The notes under the pieces were generated by a model, which was not told the origin of the DNA, searched no databases, and saw only the letters and a program-made list of their open reading frames with translations. A stretch of DNA of 64,000 nt from Leclercia adecarboxylata (GTDB lineage: Bacteria > Pseudomonadota > Gammaproteobacteria > Enterobacterales > Enterobacteriaceae), in contig NZ_CP098325.1 of the NCBI RefSeq assembly GCF_023639785.1, positions 4,154,001 through 4,218,000 of the forward strand, written 5' to 3'. Each line of letters opens with the position of its first letter. The first letter of the stretch is position 1. The position numbers and the translations under genes were made by a program. Shown here piece after piece: positions 44,709 through 55,091 of the stretch.

Positions 44709-46649
44709 TTAAACAGAGTATCTTTGCGAATATTTTTTCACATTGCTGTCAAGAGGCTGAGAGGCTGCAAAAAAATCCCCCTGACCCCCTGCCACGCCGC
44801 GCTCTGTCAACGTCTGCCATTCCGTTCGCGACCGTACGCCTGTAGCAAATACACGTGTTTGCGTTCCCTTGCACGCTTCCACCAGACTCTGCACCAGCAG
44901 CTGGTTTTCCGTGCGTTTTTCGATATTCCTTACCAGCCCCGGATGCAGCTTGAGTAACTCCACCTCCAGCGCCTTGATCCAGCTGGTGCTGACCAGCGTT
45001 AAACCCGCCTGCGTAACCGCCACGCGCGCGCCCAATGCATTCATCAACCGAACGACCGGCTGTAACCGACTGATGTGTTGACCAACATCCGCCTCTGCAA
45101 GTTCAAAAATAATCCGTTTACGCTGCGATTTTTCACACTGCATCAGCACATCTCGTAGCCAGCGCTGGAACCGCGGGCGGATCAAAGACTCTACCGTTAC
45201 CTGCAGGGCCAGGTGCTCTTCAGGCCAGAAGGATAAGAATGGTATCAATCTGGAAATTTGCTGGCGGTCATACTCTTCGGACAGGCCAAACTGCAGTACC
45301 ATCGGCAGATACTCCGCTGATATCACCTCTTCGTTACCGTCGAAGATCCGACAGAGCAGCTCCCGGTGATGGACCTGGCCGCTGGTCAGCACCGCCGGTT
45401 TTTGATAAATCCGCGGCCCGCCGCGGCTGAGCATCTGTTCTATTAAGGTTCGCCAGCGCACGTTGCCGCGCCCTTTTTCGGGCAGGGAGTCATCATAAAC
45501 CGCCCAGCCGTTTGCCCCCTGCAACACCGCGTTGCGGGTGGCGGCTTCGGCATGCTCCATCACCTGTTCAGTTGACTGGCCGCCGCGCCAGGCGCAAATG
45601 CCGATATGCACCATGTCATCACGGTCGAGCATTTTGCTCGGCGGCAGCGCATCCACCGATTTCAACAGCAGGCCGGCAATGCTTTCAGACTCTTTCAGAG
45701 TGCGGTGCGGCAGCAACACGGCGTAATCACTGCGGTGATAGCGCGCCAGCAGTGCGCCAGGGTAGCGCATAATAAAGGTGGAGAGCATATTGATGAGCGT
45801 AAACAGGTGCTCCTCGGCAACCGCCCGCCCCCAGTTATCTTTTAGCAGATCGAAGTCCGGCAGACGGACAATCATCACCACTCCGTGCGTACCCACGTTC
45901 TCCTGATCTTCCAGCAACGTCCCCAGCTGATTATCAAAGAACAGGCGATTATTGAGGCCGGTTTTGTTGTCCTGGGCGGCATAGGAGCGGATAAGCGTAT
46001 CAATGCGGCTACGCTGGTCGCTGGCAAACTGAATTTCGGACAGCAGGACGTCCAGCGCACTGCTGGTGCGTGATGGCCATTCATAAACTGAGCCACGCAC
46101 CTGCGCGCCGCGCTCCCCGTTGAGGATCCGCGCTGACCGCGACTCCAGTAGCTCCTGCCCGGAGAGCTGACGCCGCAGCCAGCGCACCGCCAGGAAGATC
46201 AACACCACTACGAAGAATACCGCCAGGGTGAGCGGTGCGGTGGTCATCATTGAACGAAAATAGGTGGTCATTGGGTCCTGATAGACCAGGCTTATTGTCA
46301 GGCCGGGGTTTTTCAGGGAGGGAACGGTGAGCTCGAGGGTCTGGGGAGGAGAACCTGCCTGGCGGTAAGATGTTTGCCCGGTATGTCTTAACAGGATGTG
46401 ATCGCCCTGCTTAATCTCCACCCGCGTGATATCCACCGGGGCCATCAGCTCATCCAGTTCACGGGAAAGTTCCGGAAAGGGTGTGCTGACAAGGCGGGCA
46501 TCAATCACCGACGCCACGGAATGAACGCGGTTCGCCAGCTTCCCCTGGATCGCATTATAGAAACTGAGCGAGCAGCCGATGAAGGTGACAAAAATGGTCA
46601 CCCCGGTAAGCAAGGAGATAAAAGCGGAGAACTTCGTCGATAATCGCAT
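44709..46649 (-). CDS. csrD: RNase E specificity factor CsrD
   Basis: 646-residue membrane protein, E. coli length. Two membrane segments (about 8-30 and 135-160) flank a periplasmic sensor part, then a HAMP-like linker with coiled coil, a degenerate GGDEF domain (HRSDYAVLLPHR in place of GGDEF) and a degenerate EAL domain (ELAEAD in place of the usual EVTE). It should therefore neither make nor break c-di-GMP. In E. coli it targets CsrB and CsrC sRNAs for RNase E decay. I chose ATG 46649 (MRLSTKFSAF); upstream ATG 46703 adds no family sequence. Confidence 0.94.
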   Translation of the reverse strand: MRLSTKFSAFISLLTGVTIFVTFIGCSLSFYNAIQGKLANRVHSVASVIDARLVSTPFPELSRELDELMAPVDITRVEIKQGDHILLRHTGQTSYRQAGSPPQTLELTVPSLKNPGLTISLVYQDPMTTYFRSMMTTAPLTLAVFFVVVLIFLAVRWLRRQLSGQELLESRSARILNGERGAQVRGSVYEWPSRTSSALDVLLSEIQFASDQRSRIDTLIRSYAAQDNKTGLNNRLFFDNQLGTLLEDQENVGTHGVVMIVRLPDFDLLKDNWGRAVAEEHLFTLINMLSTFIMRYPGALLARYHRSDYAVLLPHRTLKESESIAGLLLKSVDALPPSKMLDRDDMVHIGICAWRGGQSTEQVMEHAEAATRNAVLQGANGWAVYDDSLPEKGRGNVRWRTLIEQMLSRGGPRIYQKPAVLTSGQVHHRELLCRIFDGNEEVISAEYLPMVLQFGLSEEYDRQQISRLIPFLSFWPEEHLALQVTVESLIRPRFQRWLRDVLMQCEKSQRKRIIFELAEADVGQHISRLQPVVRLMNALGARVAVTQAGLTLVSTSWIKALEVELLKLHPGLVRNIEKRTENQLLVQSLVEACKGTQTRVFATGVRSRTEWQTLTERGVAGGQGDFFAASQPLDSNVKKYSQRYSV

Positions 46650-46833
46650 CCTTGAGATTACTCCGTGAGTTGGTGAGGACAGCAAGTGAGCACTAACTTG
46701 CAATACGGCATCGGCATACTACCAAATCCGGTGTATCTGGCAATTTATTGCGTTAAATCGGCATCGCATGTCATTGAGCGAGTATAGTCTTCAAAAATTT
46801 TTTTCCAATCATCATCCCAGGTAAGGAATTCGT

Positions 46834-47808
46834 ATGCAGGCTTTGATCTTAGAACAGCAGGAAGGCAAAACTCTTGCATCAGTGCAATCTATTGAGGAGA
46901 GCCGTCTGCCTGAAGGTGCCGTGACCGTTGACATCGACTGGTCCAGCCTTAATTACAAAGACGCCCTCGCCATCACGGGTACGGGCAAAATCATCCGTAA
47001 TTTCCCAATGGTTCCAGGTATCGATTTTGCCGGGCGCGTACACGCAAGTGAAGATCCGCGTTTTCACGTTGGCCAGCAGGTGCTACTGACCGGCTGGGGC
47101 GTGGGTGAGAATCACTGGGGCGGGCTGGCGGTACAGGCGCGCGTCAATGGCGACTGGCTGGTGCCAATGCCTGACGGGCTCGATGGCCGTAAAGCGATGA
47201 TCATCGGCACCGCCGGTTTTACCGCGATGCTGTGCGTGATGGCGCTGGAAGAGGCCGGCGTACGTCCTGAATCCGGTGAAGTGGTGGTGACAGGTGCCAG
47301 CGGCGGCGTCGGCAGTACGGCGGTCGCGCTGCTGCATAAGCTGGGCTATCAGGTGGCGGCGGTGTCCGGCCGTGAAAGTACCCATGACTACCTGCGCACC
47401 CTCGGCGCCAGCCGTATTCTCGGCCGGGATGAGTTCAATGACACCCGTCCGCTGGAAAAACAGATCTGGGCCGGGGCCGTTGATACCGTGGGCGACAAAG
47501 TGCTGGCGAAAGTGCTGGCGCAGATGAACTACGGCGGCTGTGTGGCGGCCTGCGGTCTGGCGGGCGGCTTTGCCCTGCCGACCACGGTGATGCCGTTTAT
47601 TCTGCGCAACGTCCGTTTGCAGGGGGTGGATTCAGTGATGACTCCGCCAGCGCGCCGCGCCCAGGCCTGGGAACGACTGGTTCGCGACCTGCCAGCCGCC
47701 TTCTACGACCAAAGCGCCACCCAGATTAGCCTTGAACAGGCACCGGAGTACGCCGCGAAGATCATCAATAACCAGATCCAGGGCCGTACCCTGGTGAAGC
47801 TGGCTTAA
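46834..47808 (+). CDS. acuI: Acrylyl-CoA reductase AcuI (YhdH)
   Basis: 324-residue zinc-independent medium-chain reductase using NADPH to reduce acryloyl-CoA to propionyl-CoA. The quinone-oxidoreductase pattern is visible in GASGGVGSTAVALLHKLGYQVAAVSG (Rossmann motif, about residues 153-160). There are no structural-zinc cysteines. Sequence and length match E. coli YhdH. AAGGAATTC precedes the ATG. It is divergent from csrD, as in E. coli. Confidence 0.95.
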   Translation: MQALILEQQEGKTLASVQSIEESRLPEGAVTVDIDWSSLNYKDALAITGTGKIIRNFPMVPGIDFAGRVHASEDPRFHVGQQVLLTGWGVGENHWGGLAVQARVNGDWLVPMPDGLDGRKAMIIGTAGFTAMLCVMALEEAGVRPESGEVVVTGASGGVGSTAVALLHKLGYQVAAVSGRESTHDYLRTLGASRILGRDEFNDTRPLEKQIWAGAVDTVGDKVLAKVLAQMNYGGCVAACGLAGGFALPTTVMPFILRNVRLQGVDSVMTPPARRAQAWERLVRDLPAAFYDQSATQISLEQAPEYAAKIINNQIQGRTLVKLA

Positions 47809-47885
47809 TCTTCAAATTTTCGTGACATATTCGCTTTAACCCCGCTCCTCCGTCATGCTTAGAAAAATGCATGACGGAGGAAGCC

Positions 47886-48887
47886 ATGAAAGTGAAACCC
47901 CTGACGGAAGCCGATATCACCGCGGAATCCGTTTTTATGCTCAAGCGCCGCCAGATCCTGAAGATGCTGGGGATTGGTGCCGGTGCGCTGACGCTCTCGC
48001 CCCTCGCCCAGGCCGATCTGCTGGACTGGTTTAAGGGCAACGATCGTCCAAAAGCGCCCCCCGGCAAGCCCCTCACCTTTACCCAGCCCGCACAGTGGCA
48101 AAGCCAGCTTGCGAAGACCCCTGAAGAGAAAGTGACGGGCTATAACAACTTTTATGAGTTTGGTCTGGATAAAGCCGACCCTGCGGCCAACGCCGGAAGC
48201 CTGAAAACTAACCCCTGGACGCTAAAAATCGACGGCGAAGTGGCAAAACCGCTAACCCTGGATTATGACGATTTAACCACCCGCTTCCCGCTGGAAGAGC
48301 GCATCTACCGCATGCGCTGCGTCGAAGCCTGGTCGATGGTGGTGCCGTGGATTGGTTTTCCGCTGCACAAACTGCTGGCCCTGGTGGAACCCACCAGCGA
48401 TGCGAAATACGTTGCCTTCCAGACCCTGTACGCGCCGGAAATCATGCCGGGCCAGAAAGACCGGTTTATTGGCGGCGGGCTCGATTACCCGTACGTGGAA
48501 GGGCTGCGTATTGATGAGGCAATGCATCCTCTCACGCTGCTCACCGTCGGCGTGTATGGTAAAGCGCTCCCACCGCAAAACGGCGCCCCTGTTCGCCTGA
48601 CTGTACCCTGGAAGTATGGCTTCAAAGGGATTAAATCCATCGTCAGTATCAAGCTGACCCGCGAGCGTCCGCCAACCACCTGGAACCTTGCCGCACCGAA
48701 CGAATACGGTTTTTACGCTAACGTGAACCCGCATGTCGATCACCCGCGCTGGTCGCAGGCCACGGAGCGCTTTATTGGCTCAGGCGGTGCGCTGGACGTG
48801 AAGCGCCAGCCTACACTGCTGTTTAACGGCTATGCCGACCAGGTCGCGTCACTCTATCGCGGCCTCGACTTAAAGGAGTTTTTCTAA
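47886..48887 (+). CDS. msrP: Periplasmic methionine-sulfoxide reductase catalytic subunit MsrP (YedY)
   Basis: 333-residue molybdenum-pterin enzyme that repairs oxidised methionine in periplasmic proteins. A Tat signal is clear: [14 protein letters not shown] (twin Arg at 21-22). The Mo ligand is Cys145 in [10 protein letters not shown] chose ATG 47886 because GGAGG precedes it by 5 bases and the length equals E. coli YedY within one residue; an in-frame ATG at 47871 lies upstream of that site. msrQ starts directly after its stop codon. In E. coli K-12 the pair is elsewhere, with the hprRS two-component genes. Confidence 0.95.
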   Translation: MKVKPLTEADITAESVFMLKRRQILKMLGIGAGALTLSPLAQADLLDWFKGNDRPKAPPGKPLTFTQPAQWQSQLAKTPEEKVTGYNNFYEFGLDKADPAANAGSLKTNPWTLKIDGEVAKPLTLDYDDLTTRFPLEERIYRMRCVEAWSMVVPWIGFPLHKLLALVEPTSDAKYVAFQTLYAPEIMPGQKDRFIGGGLDYPYVEGLRIDEAMHPLTLLTVGVYGKALPPQNGAPVRLTVPWKYGFKGIKSIVSIKLTRERPPTTWNLAAPNEYGFYANVNPHVDHPRWSQATERFIGSGGALDVKRQPTLLFNGYADQVASLYRGLDLKEFF

Positions 48888-49487
48888 GTGCGTCTGACGG
48901 CAAAACAGATTACCTGGCTGAAAGTGGCCCTGCATCTTGCAGGGTTGCTTCCTTTTATATGGCTGTTCTGGGCTGCCAGCCATGGCGGTTTCAGCGCCGA
49001 TCCGGCAAAGGACATCCAGCATTTTACCGGCAGAACCGCGCTGAAGTTTTTACTGGCGACTCTGCTGGTTTCGCCGCTGGCGCGCTACGCTAAACAGCCT
49101 CTGCTGATCCGCACCCGCCGCCTGTTAGGCCTGTGGTGCTTTGCCTGGGCAACGTTACATCTCACCAGCTATGCGTTGCTGGAGCTGGGCATTAATAATC
49201 TGGCCCTGCTGGGGAGCGAACTGGTGACCCGTCCCTACCTGACGCTCGGGATTATCAGCTGGATAATTTTGCTGGCATTAACCCTCACCTCCACGCAATA
49301 CGCCCAGCGAAAATTGGGAAGGCGCTGGCAACTTCTGCATAATTTTGTCTACCTTGTCGCGATCCTCGCCCCTGTCCACTACCTTTGGTCAGTGAAAATT
49401 CTCTCGCCACAGCCGATCGTCTACGCCGTGCTGGCTGGCCTCCTTCTGGCATGGCGTTACAAGAAGTTTCGCCAGTGGTGGCGATAA
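48888..49487 (+). CDS. msrQ: Heme-binding membrane subunit MsrQ (YedZ)
   Basis: 199-residue inner-membrane cytochrome with six hydrophobic segments. Conserved histidines lie in [13 protein letters not shown] and [17 protein letters not shown] and bind heme b. It passes electrons from the quinone pool or a flavin reductase to periplasmic MsrP. The start is GTG, immediately adjoining the msrP TAA; AAGGAG lies inside the msrP end. The pair therefore forms one operon. Confidence 0.94.
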   Translation: MRLTAKQITWLKVALHLAGLLPFIWLFWAASHGGFSADPAKDIQHFTGRTALKFLLATLLVSPLARYAKQPLLIRTRRLLGLWCFAWATLHLTSYALLELGINNLALLGSELVTRPYLTLGIISWIILLALTLTSTQYAQRKLGRRWQLLHNFVYLVAILAPVHYLWSVKILSPQPIVYAVLAGLLLAWRYKKFRQWWR

Positions 49488-49583
49488 GGAGCGAAAACGT
49501 GCGTATTCCCGCAGATCTTTTACCCATCCCGGGTATTTATCCGAATGCTGTTGATAATCTTCCCTGATAAGACCAGTATTTAG

Positions 49584-49611
49584 CTGCCAAATGCTACGAA
49601 ATCGTTATAAT
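49584..49611 (+). promoter_or_regulatory. Promoter upstream of aroQ-accBC
   Basis: CTGCCA and a perfect TATAAT with a 16-base spacer. Transcription from here would give a ~105-base leader before aroQ. The rest of the 49488-49720 gap contains a GGTTTCCCC...GGTTTTT stretch and GCAGGAGA as ribosome-binding site. In E. coli the accBC leader is a site of AccB-dependent control; whether that holds with aroQ in between cannot be read here. Confidence 0.65.
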
Positions 49612-49720
49612 GTGCCACTTTGGTTTCCCCGACGGGTTTTTCATAGCCTGAGAGGGTGACAATCGCGCATCGAAGGTATATTTTGTTTTTTACCGTAGAT
49701 TCGCAGGAGATAGCGGCACA

Positions 49721-50173
49721 ATGGCTGACAAGTTTCACATCTTAGTTTTGAACGGACCGAACCTGAATATGCTCGGCACCCGTGAACCCGAGAAGTACGG
49801 CACGCTGACGTTAACCGAGATTGTTAAACGTCTGGGTAGCGAAGCAGCGGCGCTTAATGTGGAACTTGACCATTTTCAGTCAAACGCGGAGTACGCACTC
49901 ATCGACCGAATTCATCAGGCTAAAGACACCACGGACTATATCCTGATCAATCCGGCCGCGTTTACGCACACCAGTGTTGCTATTCGCGACGCGCTGCTGG
50001 CAGTGAGTATCCCATTTATTGAGATCCACCTCAGCAACGTGCATGCGCGGGAGCCGTTCCGCCACCACTCCTACCTGTCGGATATCGCCGCTGGCGTCAT
50101 CTGTGGTTTGGGGGCTGACGGTTATTCATTCGCTTTACAGACAGCGGTAAAACGCCTGTCACAATCACACTAA
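49721..50173 (+). CDS. aroQ: Type II 3-dehydroquinate dehydratase
   Basis: 150-residue flavodoxin-fold enzyme converting 3-dehydroquinate to 3-dehydroshikimate. The family start [21 protein letters not shown] is complete with the catalytic Arg and Tyr. The catalytic His lies in [19 protein letters not shown]. coli K-12 has only the unrelated type I enzyme AroD, so this organism may have both. It lies 22 bases upstream of accB in the same direction and is likely part of an aroQ-accB-accC operon, an arrangement known in several other gamma-proteobacteria. Confidence 0.95.
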   Translation: MADKFHILVLNGPNLNMLGTREPEKYGTLTLTEIVKRLGSEAAALNVELDHFQSNAEYALIDRIHQAKDTTDYILINPAAFTHTSVAIRDALLAVSIPFIEIHLSNVHAREPFRHHSYLSDIAAGVICGLGADGYSFALQTAVKRLSQSH

Positions 50174-50195
50174 ACAAAGAGTACGGAACCCACTC

Positions 50196-50666
50196 ATGGA
50201 TATTCGTAAGATTAAAAAACTGATCGAGCTGGTTGAAGAATCAGGCATCTCCGAACTGGAAATTTCTGAAGGCGAAGAGTCTGTACGCATCAGCCGTGCA
50301 GCGCCAAACGCAGGCTTCCCGGTTATGCAACAAGCTTACGCTGCACCAATGATGCAGCAGCCAGCTCTGTCTAACGCTGTCGCGCCAGCGGCTACTCCAG
50401 CAATGGAAGCGCCAGCAGCAGCGGAAATCAGTGGTCACATCGTACGTTCCCCAATGGTTGGTACTTTCTACCGCACCCCGAGCCCGGACGCTAAAGCGTT
50501 CATCGAAGTGGGCCAGAAAGTTAACGCGGGCGATACCCTGTGCATCGTTGAAGCCATGAAAATGATGAACCAGATCGAAGCTGACAAGTCAGGTACTGTG
50601 AAAGCGATTCTGGTCGAAAGTGGTCAGCCGGTTGAATTTGACGAGCCGCTGGTCGTCATCGAGTAA
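50196..50666 (+). CDS. accB: Biotin carboxyl carrier protein of acetyl-CoA carboxylase
   Basis: 156 residues, E. coli length. An N-terminal helical region is followed by an Ala/Pro/Met-rich flexible linker (about 40-75), then the biotinyl domain with the protruding thumb and the biotin-bearing Lys122 in EAMKMMNQ. It carries CO2 between AccC and the AccAD transferase in the first step of fatty-acid synthesis. It is followed after 10 bases by accC. Confidence 0.97.
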   Translation: MDIRKIKKLIELVEESGISELEISEGEESVRISRAAPNAGFPVMQQAYAAPMMQQPALSNAVAPAATPAMEAPAAAEISGHIVRSPMVGTFYRTPSPDAKAFIEVGQKVNAGDTLCIVEAMKMMNQIEADKSGTVKAILVESGQPVEFDEPLVVIE

Positions 50667-50676
50667 CGAGGCGAAC

Positions 50677-52026
50677 ATGCTGGATAAAATTGTCATCGCC
50701 AACCGCGGCGAGATTGCCCTGCGAATCCTTCGTGCCTGTAAAGAACTGGGCATCAAGACTGTCGCTGTGCACTCAAGCGCGGATCGCGATCTGAAACACG
50801 TATTACTGGCGGATGAGACGGTCTGTATTGGCCCGGCTCCGTCCGTAAAAAGCTATCTGAATATCCCGGCAATCATCAGCGCCGCTGAAATCACCGGTGC
50901 GGTGGCTATTCACCCGGGTTACGGCTTCCTCTCTGAGAATGCCAACTTTGCTGAACAGGTAGAGCGTTCCGGCTTTATCTTCATCGGCCCGAAAGCTGAC
51001 ACCATTCGCCTGATGGGCGACAAAGTGTCTGCGATCACCGCTATGAAGAAAGCAGGCGTCCCTACCGTACCCGGTTCCGACGGCCCACTGGGCGACGATA
51101 TGGATGCTAACCGCGCCCATGCAAAACGCATTGGCTACCCGGTAATCATCAAAGCGTCCGGCGGCGGCGGCGGTCGTGGTATGCGCGTTGTGCGCAGCGA
51201 CGCTGAACTGGCCCAGTCCATCTCCATGACCAAAGCGGAAGCAAAAGCAGCTTTCAGCAATGACATGGTGTACATGGAAAAATACCTCGAAAACCCACGC
51301 CACATCGAAATTCAGGTGCTGGCAGACGGTCAGGGTAACGCTATCTATCTGGCAGAACGTGACTGCTCCATGCAGCGTCGTCACCAGAAAGTGGTCGAAG
51401 AGGCACCAGCACCGGGCATCACCCCGGAACTGCGTCGCTACATCGGCGAGCGTTGCGCGAAAGCCTGTGTGGATATCGGCTATCGCGGGGCAGGTACTTT
51501 CGAGTTCCTGTTTGAAAACGGCGAGTTCTACTTCATCGAGATGAACACCCGTATTCAGGTTGAACACCCGGTTACCGAAATGATCACCGGCGTTGACCTG
51601 ATCAAAGAGCAGCTGCGTATCGCTGCGGGTCAGCCGCTGTCCATCAAGCAGGAAGAAGTGATTGTCAAAGGCCATGCGGTGGAATGCCGTATCAACGCCG
51701 AAGACCCGAACACCTTCCTGCCAAGCCCGGGTAAAATCACGCGTTTCCACGCGCCGGGTGGTTTTGGCGTGCGCTGGGAGTCTCATATCTACGCCGGTTA
51801 CACCGTACCGCCGTACTATGACTCAATGATCGGCAAGCTGATCTGCTATGGCGAATCCCGTGACGTGGCGATTGCCCGCATGAAGAACGCCCTGCAGGAG
51901 CTGATCATCGACGGCATCAAAACCAACGTCGATCTGCAGATGCGTATTATGACTGACGAGAACTTCCAGCATGGTGGCACCAACATCCACTATCTGGAGA
52001 AGAAACTCGGTCTTTACGAAAAATAA
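50677..52026 (+). CDS. accC: Biotin carboxylase subunit of acetyl-CoA carboxylase
   Basis: 449-residue ATP-grasp enzyme carboxylating biotin on AccB. The N-terminal domain is [24 protein letters not shown]. The glycine-rich ATP lid is [14 protein letters not shown]. Mg and biotin residues lie in [21 protein letters not shown] chose ATG 50677, behind ACGAGG; the frame is open back into accB (50620). Length equals E. coli. A strong terminator 16 bases downstream closes the unit. Confidence 0.98.
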   Translation: MLDKIVIANRGEIALRILRACKELGIKTVAVHSSADRDLKHVLLADETVCIGPAPSVKSYLNIPAIISAAEITGAVAIHPGYGFLSENANFAEQVERSGFIFIGPKADTIRLMGDKVSAITAMKKAGVPTVPGSDGPLGDDMDANRAHAKRIGYPVIIKASGGGGGRGMRVVRSDAELAQSISMTKAEAKAAFSNDMVYMEKYLENPRHIEIQVLADGQGNAIYLAERDCSMQRRHQKVVEEAPAPGITPELRRYIGERCAKACVDIGYRGAGTFEFLFENGEFYFIEMNTRIQVEHPVTEMITGVDLIKEQLRIAAGQPLSIKQEEVIVKGHAVECRINAEDPNTFLPSPGKITRFHAPGGFGVRWESHIYAGYTVPPYYDSMIGKLICYGESRDVAIARMKNALQELIIDGIKTNVDLQMRIMTDENFQHGGTNIHYLEKKLGLYEK

Positions 52027-52041
52027 GCATAAATAAGCAGC

Positions 52042-52068
52042 AAAAGGCCGGATAATCCGGCCTTTTTT
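52042..52068 (+). terminator. Intrinsic terminator of accBC
   Basis: Stem AAAAGGCCGGAT / ATCCGGCCTTTT with a two-to-four-base loop and a six-T tail. Confidence 0.95.
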
Positions 52069-52134
52069 ATTTCTGGGGGTTGCGAAGCTCCATAAGGTAC
52101 AATCCCCGCTTTCTTTTTCCACAAGGGACAAAAA

Positions 52135-52380
52135 ATGGACAAGCGTTTTGTTCAGGCCCATAAAGAAGCGCGATGGGCGCTGTGGTTAACCCTTCTTTAT
52201 CTTGCTGCATGGTTAGTGGCCGCTTACTTACCTGGCTCTGCAATAGGTATCACCGGTCTGCCCCACTGGTTTGAGATGGCCTGCCTGCTCATCCCGCTGG
52301 TGTTTATTGTGCTCTGCTGGGCGATGGTGAAATTCATCTATCGCGATATTCCGCTGGAGGATGACGATAATGCAGCTTGA
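52135..52380 (+). CDS. yhdT: Small inner-membrane protein YhdT
   Basis: 81-residue DUF997 protein with two membrane segments (about 15-37 and 46-70), matching E. coli YhdT. It precedes and overlaps panF by 11 bases, as in E. coli and as YhdT-like proteins do with other sodium:solute symporters, so it may be an accessory of PanF. ACAAGGGAC upstream is the ribosome-binding site. Confidence 0.9.
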   Translation: MDKRFVQAHKEARWALWLTLLYLAAWLVAAYLPGSAIGITGLPHWFEMACLLIPLVFIVLCWAMVKFIYRDIPLEDDDNAA

Positions 52381-53821
52381 AGTGATCCTGCCGCTCGTCG
52401 CGTATCTGATTATTGTTTTTGGCCTGTCCGTCTACGCTATGCGTAAACGCACAACGGGCACGTTCCTGAACGAGTATTTCCTGGGTAGCCGATCAATGGG
52501 CGGCATTGTGCTGGCGATGACCCTGACCGCCACCTATATCAGCGCCAGCTCCTTTATTGGCGGCCCGGGTGCGGCCTATAAATATGGCCTGGGCTGGGTG
52601 CTGCTGGCGATGATCCAGCTGCCCGCCATCTGGCTCTCGCTGGGTATTCTGGGCAAAAAATTCGCCATTCTGGCGCGTCGCTATAACGCGGTGACCCTCA
52701 ACGACATGCTGTTTGCCCGCTATCAGAGTCGCCTGCTGGTCTGGCTGGCCAGCCTGAGCCTGCTGGTGGCCTTCGTGGGTGCCATGACCGTGCAGTTCAT
52801 TGGCGGCGCGCGCCTGCTTGAAACCGCAGCCGGTATTCCCTATGAAACGGGGCTGCTGATTTTTGGTATCAGTATTGCGCTGTACACCGCCTTTGGCGGC
52901 TTCCGCGCCAGCGTGCTCAACGACACGTTGCAGGGCATGGTGATGCTGATAGGTACCATCGTGCTGCTGGTGGGTGTGGTCCATGCGGCTGGGGGGTTAA
53001 CCCACGCGGTGGAGACCCTGCAGACGATCGACCCGAAACTGGTTTCACCGCAGGGTGCGGACGACATTCTTTCCCCGACCTTTATGACCTCCTTCTGGGT
53101 GCTGGTCTGTTTCGGGGTGATCGGCTTACCGCACACCGCCGTGCGCTGTATCTCCTATAAAGACAGCAAAGCGGTGCACCGCGGAATTATTATCGGCACT
53201 ATCGTGGTGGCGATCCTGATGTTCGGTATGCACCTTGCGGGAGCCCTTGGCCGGGCGGTGATCCCGGACTTAACCGTGCCGGATCTGGTTATCCCCACCC
53301 TGATGGTTAAAGTGCTGCCGCCCTTTGCTGCCGGGATCTTCCTTGCCGCGCCGATGGCTGCGATCATGTCGACAATTAATGCCCAACTGCTGCAAAGTTC
53401 CGCTACGATCATTAAAGATCTCTACCTGAACATGCGCCCCGAACAGATGAATAACGAGCGCCGCCTGAAGCGCATGTCCGCTGCAATCACCCTGATTCTG
53501 GGCATGTTGCTGCTGCTGGCCGCCTGGCGACCGCCAGAGATGATCATCTGGCTGAATCTACTGGCGTTTGGCGGCCTGGAAGCCGTGTTCCTCTGGCCGC
53601 TGGTACTGGGCCTTTACTGGGAGCGCGCCAATGCTGCCGGCGCGCTGAGCGCGATGATCGTCGGGGGTGTGCTGTATGCCGCGCTCGCCTCCTTTAAGAT
53701 CCAGTACCTGGGCTTTCATCCGATTGTGCCTTCGTTACTGCTAAGTTTGCTGGCGTTTGTGGTGGGGAACCGTTTCGGTCAACCCACTCCGCAGGCGGCC
53801 GTCATTTCTACTGATAAATAA
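52370..53821 (+). CDS. panF: Sodium/pantothenate symporter
   Basis: 483-residue transporter of the SSS family with about thirteen membrane segments, importing pantothenate with Na+. The family core signature [21 protein letters not shown] and the sodium-site region [19 protein letters not shown] are present. I chose ATG 52370 (MQLEVILP) because GGAGGATG precedes it and this is the E. coli start. It overlaps yhdT by 11 bases and is followed 11 bases later by prmA. Confidence 0.95.
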   Translation: MQLEVILPLVAYLIIVFGLSVYAMRKRTTGTFLNEYFLGSRSMGGIVLAMTLTATYISASSFIGGPGAAYKYGLGWVLLAMIQLPAIWLSLGILGKKFAILARRYNAVTLNDMLFARYQSRLLVWLASLSLLVAFVGAMTVQFIGGARLLETAAGIPYETGLLIFGISIALYTAFGGFRASVLNDTLQGMVMLIGTIVLLVGVVHAAGGLTHAVETLQTIDPKLVSPQGADDILSPTFMTSFWVLVCFGVIGLPHTAVRCISYKDSKAVHRGIIIGTIVVAILMFGMHLAGALGRAVIPDLTVPDLVIPTLMVKVLPPFAAGIFLAAPMAAIMSTINAQLLQSSATIIKDLYLNMRPEQMNNERRLKRMSAAITLILGMLLLLAAWRPPEMIIWLNLLAFGGLEAVFLWPLVLGLYWERANAAGALSAMIVGGVLYAALASFKIQYLGFHPIVPSLLLSLLAFVVGNRFGQPTPQAAVISTDK

Positions 53822-53832
53822 AGAGTTTTGCC

Positions 53833-54714
53833 ATGCCGTGGATCCAACTGAAACTGAATACAACTGGCGCTAATGCCGAAGAGATGAGCGATGCGCTGAT
53901 GGAGGCCGGTGCGGTCTCAATCACCTTCCAGGACACGCATGATACGCCGGTGTTTGAACCGCTGCCGGGGGAAACGCGCCTGTGGGGCGATACCGACGTT
54001 ATCGGTCTGTTTGATGCTGAAACCGACATGGCCGAAGTTGTTGCCATCCTCGAAAACCATCCGCTGCTGGGCGCAGGCTTTGCGCATAAGATCGAGCAGC
54101 TGGAAGACAAAGACTGGGAACGCGAGTGGATGGATAACTTCCACCCAATGCAGTTCGGCAAGCGTCTGTGGATCTGTCCGAGCTGGCGCGACGTGCCGGA
54201 TGAAAATGCGGTAAACGTAATGCTCGATCCGGGCCTCGCGTTTGGCACCGGCACGCACCCGACCACCTCTCTGTGCCTGCAGTGGCTGGACGGTCTGGAT
54301 CTGGACGGTAAAACGGTGATCGACTTTGGCTGTGGCTCCGGTATTCTCGCCATCGCCGCCCTCAAACTGGGTGCAGCAAAAGCCATCGGGATCGACATCG
54401 ATCCGCAGGCGATTCAGGCCAGCCGCGATAACGCCGAACGCAACGGCGTCTCCGATCGTCTTGAACTCTACCTGCCGAATGACCAGCCACAGGCCATGAA
54501 AGCCGATGTGGTGGTCGCTAACATTCTGGCTGGCCCTTTACGTGAACTGGCACCGTTAATCAGCGTCCTGCCTGTTGAGGGCGGTCTGTTAGGCCTTTCC
54601 GGTATCCTTGCCAGCCAGGCTGACAGTGTATGCGAGGCGTATGCCGACCTCTTCACGCTCGATCCGGTCATGGAGAAAGAGGAGTGGTGCCGCATAACCG
54701 GTCGTAAAAAATAG
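53833..54714 (+). CDS. prmA: Ribosomal protein L11 methyltransferase
   Basis: 293 residues, E. coli length. An N-terminal L11-recognition domain (about 1-55) is joined by a linker to a Rossmann SAM domain with motif [15 protein letters not shown] and [14 protein letters not shown]. It trimethylates several amino groups of L11. It is the last gene of yhdT-panF-prmA and is followed by a small terminator. Confidence 0.97.
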   Translation: MPWIQLKLNTTGANAEEMSDALMEAGAVSITFQDTHDTPVFEPLPGETRLWGDTDVIGLFDAETDMAEVVAILENHPLLGAGFAHKIEQLEDKDWEREWMDNFHPMQFGKRLWICPSWRDVPDENAVNVMLDPGLAFGTGTHPTTSLCLQWLDGLDLDGKTVIDFGCGSGILAIAALKLGAAKAIGIDIDPQAIQASRDNAERNGVSDRLELYLPNDQPQAMKADVVVANILAGPLRELAPLISVLPVEGGLLGLSGILASQADSVCEAYADLFTLDPVMEKEEWCRITGRKK

Positions 54715-54718
54715 AGCG

Positions 54719-54740
54719 TGACAGGTTTGCCTGTTTTTTA
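54719..54740 (+). terminator. Intrinsic terminator of prmA
   Basis: Short stem ACAGG / CCTGT with a TTTG loop and six T, starting 5-7 bases after the prmA stop. Confidence 0.8.
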
Positions 54741-54824
54741 AACCCCTCCTATGGTTAAAGACCAGGCAACCTATTGATAAAGATCATGTTCTAAAATGCG
54801 ACGCAGATCGCAAAGAAGCAGGAA

Positions 54825-54849
54825 AATCTGCTGTTAAAAACAGCAGATT
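54825..54849. repeat. Perfect inverted repeat upstream of dusB-fis
   Basis: AATCTGCTGTT and AACAGCAGATT form a perfect 11-bp stem with a 3-base A loop. It lies 110 bases past prmA and ~200 bases before the fis promoter. It has no U-run on either side, so a terminator role is unlikely; a protein-binding site or an RNA 3' end is possible. The remaining 54740-55020 DNA is AT-rich and in E. coli this interval carries Fis, IHF and CRP sites, which I cannot place exactly. Confidence 0.7.
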
Positions 54850-55023
54850 ATTCGGCTTAGGGTTTCATTATTTGAGAAAAAACGAGAAGTTTTAGGAAAT
54901 TGTAAGCGACCACAAAATCACCACTTCTATTTAAGTGAATGATTTATATCGCATATAATTTTGGCTGTTGTGCTTTGTCCCTGATTCCATGATCTGTAAC
55001 AGGGGATTGTTCAAAGTTTGGCC

Positions 55024-55052
55024 TTTCATCTCGTGCAAAAAATGCGTAAGAT
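55024..55052 (+). promoter_or_regulatory. fis (dusB-fis) promoter
   Basis: TTTCAT, 17-base spacer and TAAGAT followed by the GC-rich discriminator ACGCCGCC. The arrangement matches what I recall of the stringently controlled E. coli fis promoter, in which the GC discriminator and initiating C confer ppGpp and growth-rate control. It is ~40 bases upstream of the dusB ATG. Confidence 0.75.
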
Positions 55053-55091
55053 ACGCCGCCTTGCAGTCACAGTATGGTCATTTCTTAACTC

